A stretch of DNA of 64,000 bases from AP-16 sp963755055 (GTDB lineage: Bacteria; Pseudomonadota; Alphaproteobacteria; Rhizobiales; Xanthobacteraceae): positions 1 through 64,000 of the forward strand of contig CAVWIS010000030.1 in NCBI GenBank assembly GCA_963755055.1, written 5' to 3'. Every line of letters starts with the position of its first letter. Position 1 is the stretch's first letter. Below, piece by piece: positions 44,998 through 54,172 of this stretch. The notes under the pieces are model-generated. The model had not been told where the DNA came from. It saw nothing but the letters and a program-made list of their open reading frames with translations, and did not search any database. The translations under genes and the position numbers were made by a program.

Positions 44998-45798
44998 TCA
45001 GCTCCGGTCCTCGAGCTTCGGCATCCGGTAGCGGTCGTCCGGGTCGAGCCAGCCCTTGAAGTTCGGCTTGCGCTTCTCCGCGAAGGCGGCGCGCGACTCC
45101 ATCAGGTCGGTCTTGTCGCCATGGTCGTGCAGCCTGGCGGCGAGCGCCTTGTGCGCGGGTGAAGGTCTGGGCCGCATCTGGCGCATCATGTGGACCGTAT
45201 TGACGCGCGAGGCCGGAGGGAGCGAGAGCAGGTGCTCGGCCATGGCCATCGCGGTCGTGATCAGCTCGGGCTGCGGCGCCAGCCGATTGAGGAATCCGAC
45301 CTGATGGAACCGCTCCGCGGTGAAGCGGAAACCGAGCGCCATCTCCATGGCGATCGGATACGGCAGGTTGGCGAGATGGCCGTGATTGTAGCCGCCGAGC
45401 AGCCAGCGCTTGGCCTCCGAAACCTCGAAGACGGCTTCCGGCACCGCGACGCGCAGATCGGTCTGCTCCACCAGCATGAAGCCGCCACCCATGGCGAACC
45501 CGTTGACGGCGGCGATGACGGGCTTTTCCAGCGTGCCGTCCCGGAAGGGATCCGAGATTGTGGGGTCCGTGCCTCCCGGTTTTCCGGTCGCCAGCGATTC
45601 CTTCATGTCCTCTCCGGCGCAGAAGCCGCGACCGGTGCCGGTGAGGATCGCGACCTCCAACTCTGTTGAGTGCCGAAAATCGGTCCAGGTCTCGGCGAGC
45701 ATCTGCCGCATCTCGGCATTGAGCGCATTGAGCCGCTCGGGCCGGTTCATGCGCACGATCAGGACCTGCCCGTTGCGTTCCGTTTCGACGACAGCCAT
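44998..45798 (-). CDS. Enoyl-CoA hydratase/isomerase family protein
   Basis: 266 residues from ATG 45798, with an AAGAGA site. Crotonase-fold motifs are VLIVRMNRPERLNALNAEMRQ, CAGEDMKES (oxyanion hole), and KPVIAAVNGFAMGGGFMLVEQTDL with the second oxyanion-loop residues. The active-site Glu pair of true hydratases is not obvious in this fragment, so isomerase or hydrolase activity is also possible. It is part of a five-gene minus-strand catabolic run with two acyl-CoA dehydrogenases upstream and a thioesterase downstream. Confidence 0.9.
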   Translation of the reverse strand: MAVVETERNGQVLIVRMNRPERLNALNAEMRQMLAETWTDFRHSTELEVAILTGTGRGFCAGEDMKESLATGKPGGTDPTISDPFRDGTLEKPVIAAVNGFAMGGGFMLVEQTDLRVAVPEAVFEVSEAKRWLLGGYNHGHLANLPYPIAMEMALGFRFTAERFHQVGFLNRLAPQPELITTAMAMAEHLLSLPPASRVNTVHMMRQMRPRPSPAHKALAARLHDHGDKTDLMESRAAFAEKRKPNFKGWLDPDDRYRMPKLEDRS

Positions 45799-45872
45799 GG
45801 GATCTCTTTCTCGGTCGTGCTTCGGGGTGGTGGCACAAGCTTCCTTATCCCAGCCGACGCTTCCTCGCCGAG

Positions 45873-46969
45873 CTAGGCAGAAATCCAACCTTGCACAACG
45901 GCCGCTTCGTGGCGGCACGCGCTCAGGTGCGCCGAGCAACTGGCGGTTGGAGTCGATGCGCTTGAACCAGTAGTGCAGACCCTGCAGGTCGGTGAACCCG
46001 ATGCCGCCGTGCACCTCGGTCGCCAGTCGGGCCACCTCGCGCCCGACGTCGTCCAGATGCGCCTTGGCCTGCAACGCTGCGAGGCGAGCCTCATCGGGCA
46101 GCGCATCCTGGGCATGGGCGGCAAACCAGACGAGCGCGCGGCACGGCTCGAGCATGGTGACAAGGTCGGCCAGCGTGTGCTTGACGCCCTGGAACGAGCC
46201 GATCACGCGGTCGAATTGCGCGCGCTCCTTGGCGAAAGCGACGGCCTGGTCGAACATCGACTGCGCGGCGCCCAGCGTATCGGCCGCCAGCATGACGCGC
46301 CCGGCATCGAGCACGCGCGTCCGCGCGGCGAGGGGATCATTGGCGGCTGCTCAGAGCGATCGCCGGCGCATCCGCGAAGGTCACGTCGAGCATCGGTCGG
46401 GTTCGGTCGAGGCTCGGAACCACGGTCGCTTGAACGCCGTCGGCATTCGCCGCCGCGAGCGCGGCCCGGCCATCGGCAAGATAGACCAGCACATGGGTCG
46501 CATCGCCGCCGGCGAGCACGCTTTGCACCCTGCCCGAAAGCCGCTTGCCGTCGAATGCCACCTCGGCCGCACCGGTCTGGCCGACCGGACCGGCGAAGCC
46601 CACGGCAAAGCGCGCCTCGCCAGCCGCGATCCTGGGCAACCACTCCTGCTGATGGGCCTCCGTGCCGCTCGCCTGCAGTGCCAGCGGCGCCATCACCAGG
46701 CTTGCGGCAAACAGGCCGGGCACGGCGTGATAGCCGAGACTTTCAGCGGCAACGGCCGCATCGAGAACCCCAAGCCCCGCTCCGCCGTGCCGCTCCGGCA
46801 CCGCGAGCCCGGCAATGCCCTGCGCGACGAGGCCGTTCCAAAGCTCCGGGTCATGGCAATTGGGCGCGGAGGCGATGGCACGGCGGCGCTGCATCGGCAG
46901 ACAATCGGACAGATAGGCTCGCAGCGAGGCCTCCAGCAACGTCTGCTCTTCGGAGAGAGCGAATTCCAT
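45873..46969 (-). CDS. Acyl-CoA dehydrogenase family protein, two frameshifts
   Basis: About 365 residues from ATG 46969 if breaks near 46345 and 45912-45915 are repaired. The N-terminal piece (FALSEEQTLLEASLRAYLSD, VPERHGGAGLGVLDAAVA) joins a C-terminal piece (DPLAARTRVLDAGRVMLAAD, HGGIGFTDLQGLHYWFKRID, ending RHEAAVVQGWISA). The first break lies in a CAGCAGCC stretch, the second at a GCGTGCCGCC run with one extra C. The protein is a flavoprotein that desaturates acyl-CoA at C2-C3. It lies directly downstream of the second dehydrogenase (46973-48187); such tandem pairs often form heteromers. Confidence 0.8.
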
Positions 46970-46972
46970 GGC

Positions 46973-48187
46973 TCAAATCCTCGCCGGCGGGCGCCTTCGG
47001 CTCGCGCGGAAGGCCAAGGCCGCGCTCACCGATGATGTTCTTCTGGATGTTGGTGGAGCCGCCGCCAATCATGAGGCCGATATCGTACATGTTGTCGATG
47101 TGCCAGGCCGTGGCCTCGTCGGTCTCCGCAGCCTCGTCCTTGGGATCGTAGGCGAGGCCCGCCGCCCCCAGCACATCGACGGCGAGCGAGGACAGGCGGT
47201 ACCCGATCATCGTCCCGTTATACTTGACGATCAGGCGTTTGAGCCCGGAGTCCTCGCCGCGCGCCTGCTCGGTGAGCAGCCGCAGCCCATGATACTTGGA
47301 GGCCATTACTTCGCCCTGCAGGCGCAGCAGCCGGTCCCGGTACTCGGGAATGTCCATGACGCGTTGGCCGTCCAAGGTCGTACGCTCCATGAGCTCACGG
47401 ATGCGCGCGAGGCGGCTCGACAGCCTGTTGGCGTCGCCAAGCAGGAGTCGCTCGTACTTGAGGGTGACATTGGCGACATGCCAGCCATCGCCGCGTCCCA
47501 TGACGATCTGGTCGACCGGGCACGCGGACGTTGGTGAAGAAGACCTCGTTGAATGTAGCGCGCCCGGTCATGGTGACGAGCGGGCGCACCTCGATGCCGG
47601 GTGCGGTCATTGGCACCAGCAGATAGCTGAGCCCCTGATGTTTCGGCTTGTCCGGCTCGGTGCGGCACAAAAGGAACATCATGTCCGAATAGTGTGCCGA
47701 GCTCGTCCAGATCTTCTGCCCATTGATCACGAAGTGACCGCTCTCCACCTCGGCTTTGGTCTTGGCCGCCGCCAGATCGCTGCCCGAGCCTGGCTCGGAG
47801 TAACCCTGGCACCAGATCACCTCGCCGCGAATGGTAGGCTCGATCCACTTCCGCGCACTGCTCCTTGGTGCCGACCTCCAAAAGCGTCGGCACCAGCATG
47901 CTGATGCCCTGGTTCATGATGCCGGGATAGACGCTGGCCTTGCTGATCTCCTCGGCGATGACGGCGAGCTCGAGCACATCGAGCGGCAGGCCGAAGCCGC
48001 CGTAGTCCTTGGGGATGTTGCGGGCAAAATACCCGTGCGCGAGGAGCAGCTTCTGCCAGTCGAGCGCCTTCCGGCTCGGCTTTTGCCGCCCGCCTCCAGG
48101 CTTCGGCGACAAGTGGCCGTGCCTGGCGACGAATGCCCGCACCTCGCTCTGCAGGGTCCGGTACTTTTCCGAGTAGGTCAGCTCCAT
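46973..48187 (-). CDS. Acyl-CoA dehydrogenase family protein, two or three frameshifts
   Basis: About 400 residues from ATG 48187 (MELTYSEKYRTLQSEVRAFV). The conserved parts are ARNIPKDYGGFGLPLDVLEL, then, after a break near 47862, VIWCQGYSEPGSGSDLAAAKTKAE and GHFVINGQKIWTSSAHYSD, and then, after a C/G-run break at 47518-47520, VANVTLKYERLLLGDANRL to NIIGERGLGLPRE. A third break near 46980-46990 would give the TGA at 46973-46975 just before the next gene's ATG; without it the frame runs on into the neighbour. Tandem with the downstream dehydrogenase, it is probably the first step of side-chain oxidation. Confidence 0.8.
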
Positions 48188-48225
48188 GGTGACCTTTCAT
48201 CCGACAGCCGCGCTGTCCGGGTTGA

Positions 48226-48393
48226 CCAGTGCGGTGGATTTGAAGTTCCTATCAGTTGTGCCGCCCGCTCGTCATAGGAACTTCAAATCCAAAAACCGCA
48301 CTGGAATCATAAGTTGCTAGTGCATCTCTTGATTCCGAAGTTCGCACGAGAGGGTGCCGCGAAGTGATGCGAACTTCGGAATCGGTGCACTAG
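48226..48393. repeat. Two consecutive large hairpins
   Basis: First: CCAGTGCGGT-GGATTTGAAGTTCCTAT ... ATAGGAACTTCAAATCC-AAAAACCGCACTGG (48226-48304). Second: CTAGTGCATC..GATTCCGAAGTTCGCA ... TGCGAACTTCGGAATC-GGTGCACTAG (48317-48393). Both have stems of 25-30 pairs with small interruptions. They separate the dehydrogenase gene from the cupin gene. Confidence 0.75.
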
Positions 48394-48406
48394 ACTGGGC
48401 GAGTCC

Positions 48407-48775
48407 TTACTTCCGCGTCGCCAGGAAGGCCGCGATGTCGGGCGCCGGCGACTTGATCTCGACCACGACGGATTCCTCGATGGCCTCCAAGCCGTGGAGG
48501 ACTCCCTTGGGATGCCGGCAGACATCGCCGGGTCCCATGATGAATTCCTCCGAGCCGACGGTCGATTTCACCTTGCCCTTCACCACGTAGGCGATCGATT
48601 CATGGGTGTGGGTGTGCAGCGGGGCGCCGACTCCCGGCGCATAGTGGATCTCGAGAAAAATCATCTCGTCGCCCTTGATCAGCGGCTTGACGAGCATGTC
48701 GCCGCCATACAGCGGCTTGCCCTCGACGGCGCTGACCGCCACGGCCTCGACGTCGACGTTTCGCGACTTGATCAT
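48407..48775 (-). CDS. Cupin-domain protein
   Basis: 122 residues from ATG 48775, with GGAGG five bases upstream. A single conserved beta-barrel cupin: motif 1 is GAPLHTHTHESIAYVVKGKVK (His cluster plus Glu), motif 2 VCRHPKGVLHGLEAI (His). These residues typically bind one divalent metal. There is no catalytic fusion partner. It may be a small dioxygenase, isomerase or ligand-binding protein in the same pathway as the GMC oxidoreductase. Confidence 0.85.
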   Translation of the reverse strand: MIKSRNVDVEAVAVSAVEGKPLYGGDMLVKPLIKGDEMIFLEIHYAPGVGAPLHTHTHESIAYVVKGKVKSTVGSEEFIMGPGDVCRHPKGVLHGLEAIEESVVVEIKSPAPDIAAFLATRK

Positions 48776-48812
48776 ATTGGCCTCCGATTTCTTGCCTCTC
48801 GACGTTCGCTCA

Positions 48813-48915
48813 TGTTGGGTCGCGGCGTCATGCGCGGGCTTGTCCCGCGCATCCACGCCTTGCTTCCTGGCAAGACGTGGATGGCCGTGACAAGCACGGC
48901 CATGACGGCGAGACC
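48813..48915. repeat. Dispersed intergenic repeat (CGTCATG...CCATGACGG type), copy 1
   Basis: Contains GTCATGCGCGGGCTTGTCCCGCGCATCCACGCCTTGCTTCCTGGCAAGACGTGGATGGCCGTGACAAGCACGGCCATGACGG read in pieces. It is an inverted repeat related to 50593-50722. Confidence 0.65.
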
Positions 48916-48921
48916 GATTCT

Positions 48922-50541
48922 CTAGCCAGCCAGGGACCTCGCGATCGCATCCGATCCCTTCTCGGCAATCATGATGGTGGCGGGGTGGATGTTGGGAGAG
49001 GGGATCGCCGGCATCACCGAGGCGTCGGCCACGCGCAGGCCTTCGATACCGCGCACCCGCAATTCGGGATCGACCACGGCCTTGTCGTCCTCGCCCATCC
49101 GGCAGGTGCCGCAGGGATGATAGACCGTGCCGGCGACCTGACGGATGAAGTTTTTGATATCGTCCTCCGCGACGACGTGCGTCCCCGGCCGCACCTCCGA
49201 CATGATCAGCGAGCGATAGGGCTCGGTGGCAATGATCTGGCGGCCGATATGGAACGCGGCCACCGACCGGCGCATGTCGTCGCCTTCCGCGTCGCTGAAG
49301 TAATTGGCGAAGATCCGCGGCTTCGAGCGCCCGCTGCCGTCGGCGAGCCTGATCTCGCCCCGGCTCTTCGGCCGGCAGACGCAGAAGTTGAAACCGAAGC
49401 CGGGCCAGCGGTCCAGCCCCAGCGTCAGATGCTCGGTCGAGAAGTTGGTGGCCTGGAACTGCAGATCGGGCACCGGCTCGGCCGGACTGGACTTGGCAAA
49501 CAGGTTGCCCTCCGTCGCCCCCACCGCCAGCTGGCCCGAGGACGAGATGAGCCACTCCAGCGCCATGCGCGCCTGCTGGCGGGTCGAGGTCAGGATCTCG
49601 TTGAGCGTCCCCGGTTGCCGGGTGAGGAACGTGAACCGCGCCTGCACGTGGTCCTGCAGGTTCTTGCCGACTCCCGGCAGATCGTGGCCGACCTCGATGC
49701 CGACCTCCTTGAGCTCGGCCGCCGGGCCGACCCCCGAATTCATCAGCAGCACCGGCGAATTGATCGCGCCGCCCGAGACGATCACCTCGCGCCGCGCCCC
49801 GATCCGCTTGACGGCGCCGCCCTGCTCGACCTCGACGCCGACGGCGCGCCGGCCCTCGAACAGAATCCGCCGCACCTGGGTGCGCGTCATCAGCTCGAGA
49901 TTTTTTCGCCGGAGATTGGGCTTGAGATAGCCGGCCGCCGTCGAGCAGCGCCAGCCGTTGCGCACGTTGAGCTGGACCGTGCCCACGCCTTCGATCCGCT
50001 CGCCGTTGAAATCGGGATTGACCGGATGCTGCAGCCGCGTGCACGCCTCCACGAACGCCCGCGACGTCGCCGAGGGCTTCTTGATGTCGGAAATGGTCAT
50101 CGGCCCGCCCTGGCCGCGCCAGGCGTCTGCCCCGCGGACGTTGTGCTCCATGCGCTTGAAATAGGGCAGCACGTCCTTGTAGCCCCACCCCTTGGCGCCC
50201 AGCGCCTCCCAGCCGTCGAAGTCGCTCGGCGCGCCGCGCATGAAGACGAGGCCGTTGATCGAGCCGGAACCGCCGAGCACTTTTCCGCGCGGCCAGCTCA
50301 GGCGCCGGCCGTTGAGCTGGGGCTCGGGCTCGGTCTCGTAGCCCCAGTTGACCTTGGGATTGGGCACCAGCTTGCCGAAACCCAGCGGAATATGGATCCA
50401 CGGATTGCGGTCGCGTCCGCCGGCCTCGATCATGCACAAGGTGATTTTCGGATTTTCCGTCAGCCGCGTCGCCAGCACGCATCCCGCCGAGCCGCCGCCG
50501 GCCACCACCACGTCGAACTCGATATCGAACTTGTCAGCCAA
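48922..50541 (-). CDS. GMC-family oxidoreductase (choline/alcohol dehydrogenase-like)
   Basis: 539 residues from TTG 50541 (AGGGGTGGTTCC upstream). N-terminal FAD motif VVVAGGGSAGCVLATRL is followed by the GMC signature PRGKVLGGSGSINGLVFMRG near residue 85. The catalytic His lies in GTVYHPCGTCRMGEDDKAVV, and the second active-site residue in SPNIHPATIMIAEKG. The enzyme oxidises primary alcohols (choline, hydroxymethyl compounds) to aldehydes. It is cytosolic without a signal peptide. The gene is in the minus-strand catabolic run with the cupin 146 bases downstream. Confidence 0.9.
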   Translation of the reverse strand: MADKFDIEFDVVVAGGGSAGCVLATRLTENPKITLCMIEAGGRDRNPWIHIPLGFGKLVPNPKVNWGYETEPEPQLNGRRLSWPRGKVLGGSGSINGLVFMRGAPSDFDGWEALGAKGWGYKDVLPYFKRMEHNVRGADAWRGQGGPMTISDIKKPSATSRAFVEACTRLQHPVNPDFNGERIEGVGTVQLNVRNGWRCSTAAGYLKPNLRRKNLELMTRTQVRRILFEGRRAVGVEVEQGGAVKRIGARREVIVSGGAINSPVLLMNSGVGPAAELKEVGIEVGHDLPGVGKNLQDHVQARFTFLTRQPGTLNEILTSTRQQARMALEWLISSSGQLAVGATEGNLFAKSSPAEPVPDLQFQATNFSTEHLTLGLDRWPGFGFNFCVCRPKSRGEIRLADGSGRSKPRIFANYFSDAEGDDMRRSVAAFHIGRQIIATEPYRSLIMSEVRPGTHVVAEDDIKNFIRQVAGTVYHPCGTCRMGEDDKAVVDPELRVRGIEGLRVADASVMPAIPSPNIHPATIMIAEKGSDAIARSLAG

Positions 50542-50592
50542 GGAACCACCCCTTCCGTCACCGTCAATCGCAGTTGATGCACGGCCCCTCCA

Positions 50593-50722
50593 TCGTCATG
50601 CCCGGCCGGGGCACCCCATCGCGCATGCGCGATGGGGACCCGGTTGTGCCGGGCATCCACGTCTTCCGTGCTGCAAACAAGACGTGGATGGCCGGGACAA
50701 GCCCGGCCATGACGGGCTGCAC
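50593..50722. repeat. Dispersed intergenic repeat (CGTCATG...CCATGACGG type), copy 2
   Basis: Begins TCGTCATGCCCGGCCGGGG and ends CGGGACAAGCCCGGCCATGACGG, with an internal GCGCATGCGC palindrome. It is an inverted repeat related to 48813-48915. Confidence 0.65.
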
Positions 50723-50737
50723 CTGTCGGAACATGCG

Positions 50738-51169
50738 CTAGGGCTCGGCCACAAAGAGCGGAATCTGCCGGGTCGTGCGCGTCTGATATTCCGCGTAGGG
50801 CGGGAATGCCGCCACCGAGAGCGCCCACAGGCGTGCCCGCTCGGCCGGGTCGGTGACCTCGCGCGTGCGCATCGGACGCTCCACGGTCTCGTCGCGGAGC
50901 TCGACCTGCGGATTGGCGCGAAGGTTGTACACCCAGACCGGGTTCTTCGGCGCTCCGCCCAGCGAGGCGACGAGAACATAGGCGTCGCCATCCTTGACGC
51001 GCATCAGCGGCGTCTTGCGGATTGCGCCGGTCTTGTTGCCCGAGTGGGTGATGATGATCACCGGCAGGCCGGTGTCGCGCAGCGTCAGTCCCTTGGTGCC
51101 GCCGCTCGTCTCGTAGAGCTCGACCTGCTCGCGGACCCAGTCTCGGGGGCTCGGTATGTATTCGGGCAT
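50738..51169 (-). CDS. Nitroreductase/deazaflavin-dependent (DDN-type) oxidoreductase
   Basis: 143 residues from ATG 51169, with GGAGG nine bases upstream. Split-barrel fold of the Ddn (F420- or FMN-dependent) family: LPVIIITHSGNKTGAIRKTPLMRV (the signature phosphate-binding loop), DAYVLVASLGGAPKNPVWVYNLRANP and VELRDETVERPMR. Family members reduce nitro groups, quinones or enones with F420H2 in actinobacteria; alphaproteobacterial copies are largely uncharacterised. It sits next to the amidohydrolase gene in the same direction. Confidence 0.8.
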   Translation of the reverse strand: MPEYIPSPRDWVREQVELYETSGGTKGLTLRDTGLPVIIITHSGNKTGAIRKTPLMRVKDGDAYVLVASLGGAPKNPVWVYNLRANPQVELRDETVERPMRTREVTDPAERARLWALSVAAFPPYAEYQTRTTRQIPLFVAEP

Positions 51170-51251
51170 CGGGCGTAACCTCCGTATTGCTGTCGGCAAT
51201 CTACCTTCCCGGGACGTGGGCGCCAAAGAGAAATGCGGTCCGGGCGCGGGA

Positions 51252-52301
51252 TCAGCTTCGCGACAGCCGCGGCAGCAGGACCAGCGCATTCTCCCGATCG
51301 ATGGCGCGCAGGTCGGTCTCCGACAACCCGGCCGTGGCCATGCTGTCCAGGTTCTGGCCGACCGTGAGATAAGGATAGTCGCTGCCGAACAGGACCTGCG
51401 AGACCGGCACCAGCTTCAGGAGTGCCGCCATGGTCGGAGCATAGGCCGAATTGGCCGTGTCATAGTAGAGCTTCCTGAGCTCGGCCTCGACGCCGTTCGG
51501 ACCGATGGCCGCCTGCATCTTCGGGCTTCGCGACGCGGCGTTCGCCATGCGTCCGGCGAGTGCCGGAACCGACGCTCCCGCGTGCGAGAAGATGAAGCGA
51601 GTGTCCTTGAATCGGGCAAAGGCGCCGTTGAACATCAGGCTGGTCACCGCCCGCGTGGTGTCGTGCGGATACTCGATCACCGATGCGGGCACACCGGGCA
51701 TGAGATTGCCGCAGCAGCCCGGCGCGACCGGGTGAAAATAAACCAGTGCCTTGCGGCGGTTGAGCTCCTCGAACACCGGTACGAAGACCGGGTCGCCCGG
51801 CCATCTGTCGCGGTAGCTGGTCATCAGGCCGATGCCGTCGGCCTTGAGCTGATCGAGCGCGTATTCGATCTCCTTCAGCGTGCCGTCGACGTCCGGCATC
51901 GGCATCGAGGCAAACAAGCCGAAGCGGCCCGGATGGTTGCGGGCCATCTCGGCCCCGTAGTCGTTGCACAGCCGCGCCATCGCCCGGGCCGCCGCGGCGT
52001 CGCCGAACCAGACTCCCGGGGTCGAGATCGAGAGGATGGCGGTGGCGAGCTGCGTCCTCTCCATCTCCTCGATCGCCCGGGCAACCGTCCACTCCTTCTG
52101 TACCCCCTGCAGGCCGCCAGCCACCCCTTCGCGTGCATTCCACTCGGCCAACGGCCCGAGATAGCGCGGCGGAAAGAAGTGGTGATGGACATCGACGCGA
52201 TGCGGCCTGGCCTGCGCCCGGACGCCCGGCGAAAAGACGGTGCCGGCGGCGGCGAACGCGCCGAGCGCTGCCGCACCCGCGACGAAGCCACGGCGGCTCA
52301 C
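51252..52301 (-). CDS. Amidohydrolase family protein (ACMSD-like, twin-arginine signal)
   Basis: 349 residues read from GTG 52301. The true N-terminus may lie a little upstream, since the same frame continues as CEPNPRASAV before the GTG but no clean ATG was seen. SRRGFVAGAAALGAFAAAGT is a twin-arginine-type signal. The metal-dependent TIM barrel has VDVHHHFFPP (HxH), YFHPV, FIFSHAG and LFGSDYPY, matching the amidohydrolase-2 subgroup that decarboxylates or hydrolyses aromatic acids. Export suggests a periplasmic or folded-state substrate. Neighbour of an exported alpha/beta hydrolase. Confidence 0.85.
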   Translation of the reverse strand: MSRRGFVAGAAALGAFAAAGTVFSPGVRAQARPHRVDVHHHFFPPRYLGPLAEWNAREGVAGGLQGVQKEWTVARAIEEMERTQLATAILSISTPGVWFGDAAAARAMARLCNDYGAEMARNHPGRFGLFASMPMPDVDGTLKEIEYALDQLKADGIGLMTSYRDRWPGDPVFVPVFEELNRRKALVYFHPVAPGCCGNLMPGVPASVIEYPHDTTRAVTSLMFNGAFARFKDTRFIFSHAGASVPALAGRMANAASRSPKMQAAIGPNGVEAELRKLYYDTANSAYAPTMAALLKLVPVSQVLFGSDYPYLTVGQNLDSMATAGLSETDLRAIDRENALVLLPRLSRS

Positions 52302-52474
52302 CGCCGATGCGCGCGGATTCGGCTCGCAACAGAGGCATCGGCCGGAGAATCCGCGTTGGTCGCGAGTTCATGCTGGCCTCCGTTGTTGTCACGCCGACGG
52401 GCCACGCTTGCCGCAGAACCGGCGGCTGCCGCCCTGTCGCATCCACTTCAGGCACCAGAGGATGCCCACAGCGC

Positions 52475-53329
52475 CTAAACCTGGGCGGGCAGATGCGCCC
52501 GGAGGAAGGAACGGATCTGGCGCACCGCCAGGGGAATCCGCTCCTTGGGCTCCTTCCACGGGAAGAGGCTCACCTCGGATTTCGGCGCGAGCATCACCGT
52601 CTCCATGGCGACGGCGTACGGGTGCGCCGGGATGTCGTCGGGGAGGACCAGGATCGGGGTCTGGCAATTGCGCACGAAATCGCGGGTCACGGTAAAGACG
52701 AAATCGGGATTGGTGCGGTACATTTTGGTCAGAAATTTTTCGACCATCTCCATGGTGATCTCGGGCCGGCTGGCGGTCAGCGCCGGACCCCAGCCCTTCA
52801 TGTTGTTTTCGTAGAACAGGTCGCGCATTTCCGGACGCGATCCGCTCGGCTGCGCCAGCACGGCAGTGACGATACGGTCAGGCGCCCGCCGCAACAGGTT
52901 CCAGATGAAGGGGCCGCCGACGCAAAAACCCATCACCATGAACTTGTCGATGCCCAGGTGATCCATCAGGCCGAGCTGATCGTCGGAATAGGCATCCCAC
53001 GGCCGGTCGATCTCGAGCGGACCGGAGGACTGGCCGCCATTGGCGTTGCGCAGGTCGGAGGTGATGCAGCGGTACTCGCCCTTGAATTCCTCGATCGGGT
53101 TGAAGGGCGCGCCGCGGGTGAAGAAGGAGATCGTCGAGTTCAATCCCCCGCCGGGGATGAGCAGCAGCGGGAAGCCGGAACCGGCCTCCTCGAAGTGGAT
53201 GCGAACGGCGCCTTTCTCGTAGAAGCGCACAGCACTTGGCCCGCTCTGCTGAGCGAAGACGCCCGGCGCGGCAGCCACCGCCGTCGCCGCGGCACCCGTT
53301 GCCAGTATGGTGCGTCTGACCGAATCCAT
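52475..53329 (-). CDS. Exported alpha/beta hydrolase with cysteine nucleophile
   Basis: 284 residues from ATG 53329. N-terminal signal with tandem arginines (SVRRTILATGAAATAVAAAPGVFA) probably uses the Tat path. It has the alpha/beta fold, with LLLIPGGGLNSTISFF forming the oxyanion region. The nucleophile elbow reads MVMGFCVGGPF: Cys replaces the usual Ser. His near the end is not certain (PAHPYAVAM or RAHLPAQV). Cys nucleophiles occur in dienelactone hydrolases, which suggests an esterase/lactonase-like role. It follows the amidohydrolase gene in the same direction. Confidence 0.8.
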   Translation of the reverse strand: MDSVRRTILATGAAATAVAAAPGVFAQQSGPSAVRFYEKGAVRIHFEEAGSGFPLLLIPGGGLNSTISFFTRGAPFNPIEEFKGEYRCITSDLRNANGGQSSGPLEIDRPWDAYSDDQLGLMDHLGIDKFMVMGFCVGGPFIWNLLRRAPDRIVTAVLAQPSGSRPEMRDLFYENNMKGWGPALTASRPEITMEMVEKFLTKMYRTNPDFVFTVTRDFVRNCQTPILVLPDDIPAHPYAVAMETVMLAPKSEVSLFPWKEPKERIPLAVRQIRSFLRAHLPAQV

Positions 53330-53624
53330 GATCGGCGCCCTCCCTTGATCGTCGTGATGGCCGGTGCGTGCGGCGTGAAGCTCCAGGGTGCCGCGCGAAG
53401 GGCAGCTTGCTCGCGCGCGGCAGGGCCGTCAACTCAGCGCGGAAGGGCGGAATGCCCGAAGCATGGCGCCGATGATGGTTGAGCGTCCGACAGCCGGGAG
53501 CATGCCGCAGGACCGGGTACAACCAGCGAACGTGGCTCGGATTCACCCGAAGCGAACCGGCCTTGCTTCCGGGCGCCAGCCGGCCAAAAATCAACGGCGC
53601 CCGCGCGAGAAGAGGGTTGCCGCG

Positions 53625-54161
53625 ATGAGCGGAACAAAGCGTCTTGCCTTAGCTCCGCTGCGGCACTGGTTGCTGCTGTCGTTCTGTCTTGCGACAGCTG
53701 CCCCGGTGCTGGCCGAGAGCGATGCCTGCGCCCTGATTCCCGACGACCACAATCCATCGGAAAAGATGCTCCGGTGTGGCGATGATCTCACCATCCGCAG
53801 CGCGGCCGATACCCGCTATCGGCTCGATCGGAAAGGCCAGGAGCCGCCGACGGCCGTGCATCTCGATGCGGGCGCGCTGATGATCGAGTTCAAATCCGGC
53901 CCGGATCGGCGCAACTTTCAGATCCTGACCCCGCACGCCATCGCGGCGGTCCGCGGGACGACGTGGGCGGTCGAGGTCAGCGACGAGAAGACTGCCACCT
54001 TGGTGATCTCGGGCTATGTCGAGGTGAAGCGTCCCGGTGCGGAGGCGCTGCTGCTGCGGGCCGGACAGGGTGTCGACGTGCCCGCCGGTACCGACGCGTT
54101 CCGAGTGAAACGCTGGCCAAGGCCGCGGGTTCAGGCGCTGCTGGCGCGCTTCGGACAATGA
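53625..54161 (+). CDS. Secreted FecR-domain protein
   Basis: 178 residues from ATG 53625. A signal peptide (RHWLLLSFCLATAAPVLAES) is followed by a FecR domain (about residues 55-150: DLTIRSAADTRYRL, HLDAGALMIEFKSGPDRRNFQI, THAIAAVRGTTWAVEVSDEKTATLVISGYVEVKR). The GTTWAVEV region is the FecR core. It has no transmembrane anchor or anti-sigma helix, so it may sense or assemble in the periplasm rather than hold a sigma factor. It is followed by a hairpin and the small double-glycine peptide gene, and the ECF sigma gene is convergent. Confidence 0.8.
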   Translation: MSGTKRLALAPLRHWLLLSFCLATAAPVLAESDACALIPDDHNPSEKMLRCGDDLTIRSAADTRYRLDRKGQEPPTAVHLDAGALMIEFKSGPDRRNFQILTPHAIAAVRGTTWAVEVSDEKTATLVISGYVEVKRPGAEALLLRAGQGVDVPAGTDAFRVKRWPRPRVQALLARFGQ

Positions 54162-54172
54162 ACCGGTCCAGT

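Noticed and set aside
44998..46314. Single fused dehydrogenase-hydratase protein
   Set aside because: The apparent fusion results from a frameshift that bypasses the TAG stop at 45873-45875. A proper ATG with ribosome site opens the hydratase at 45798.
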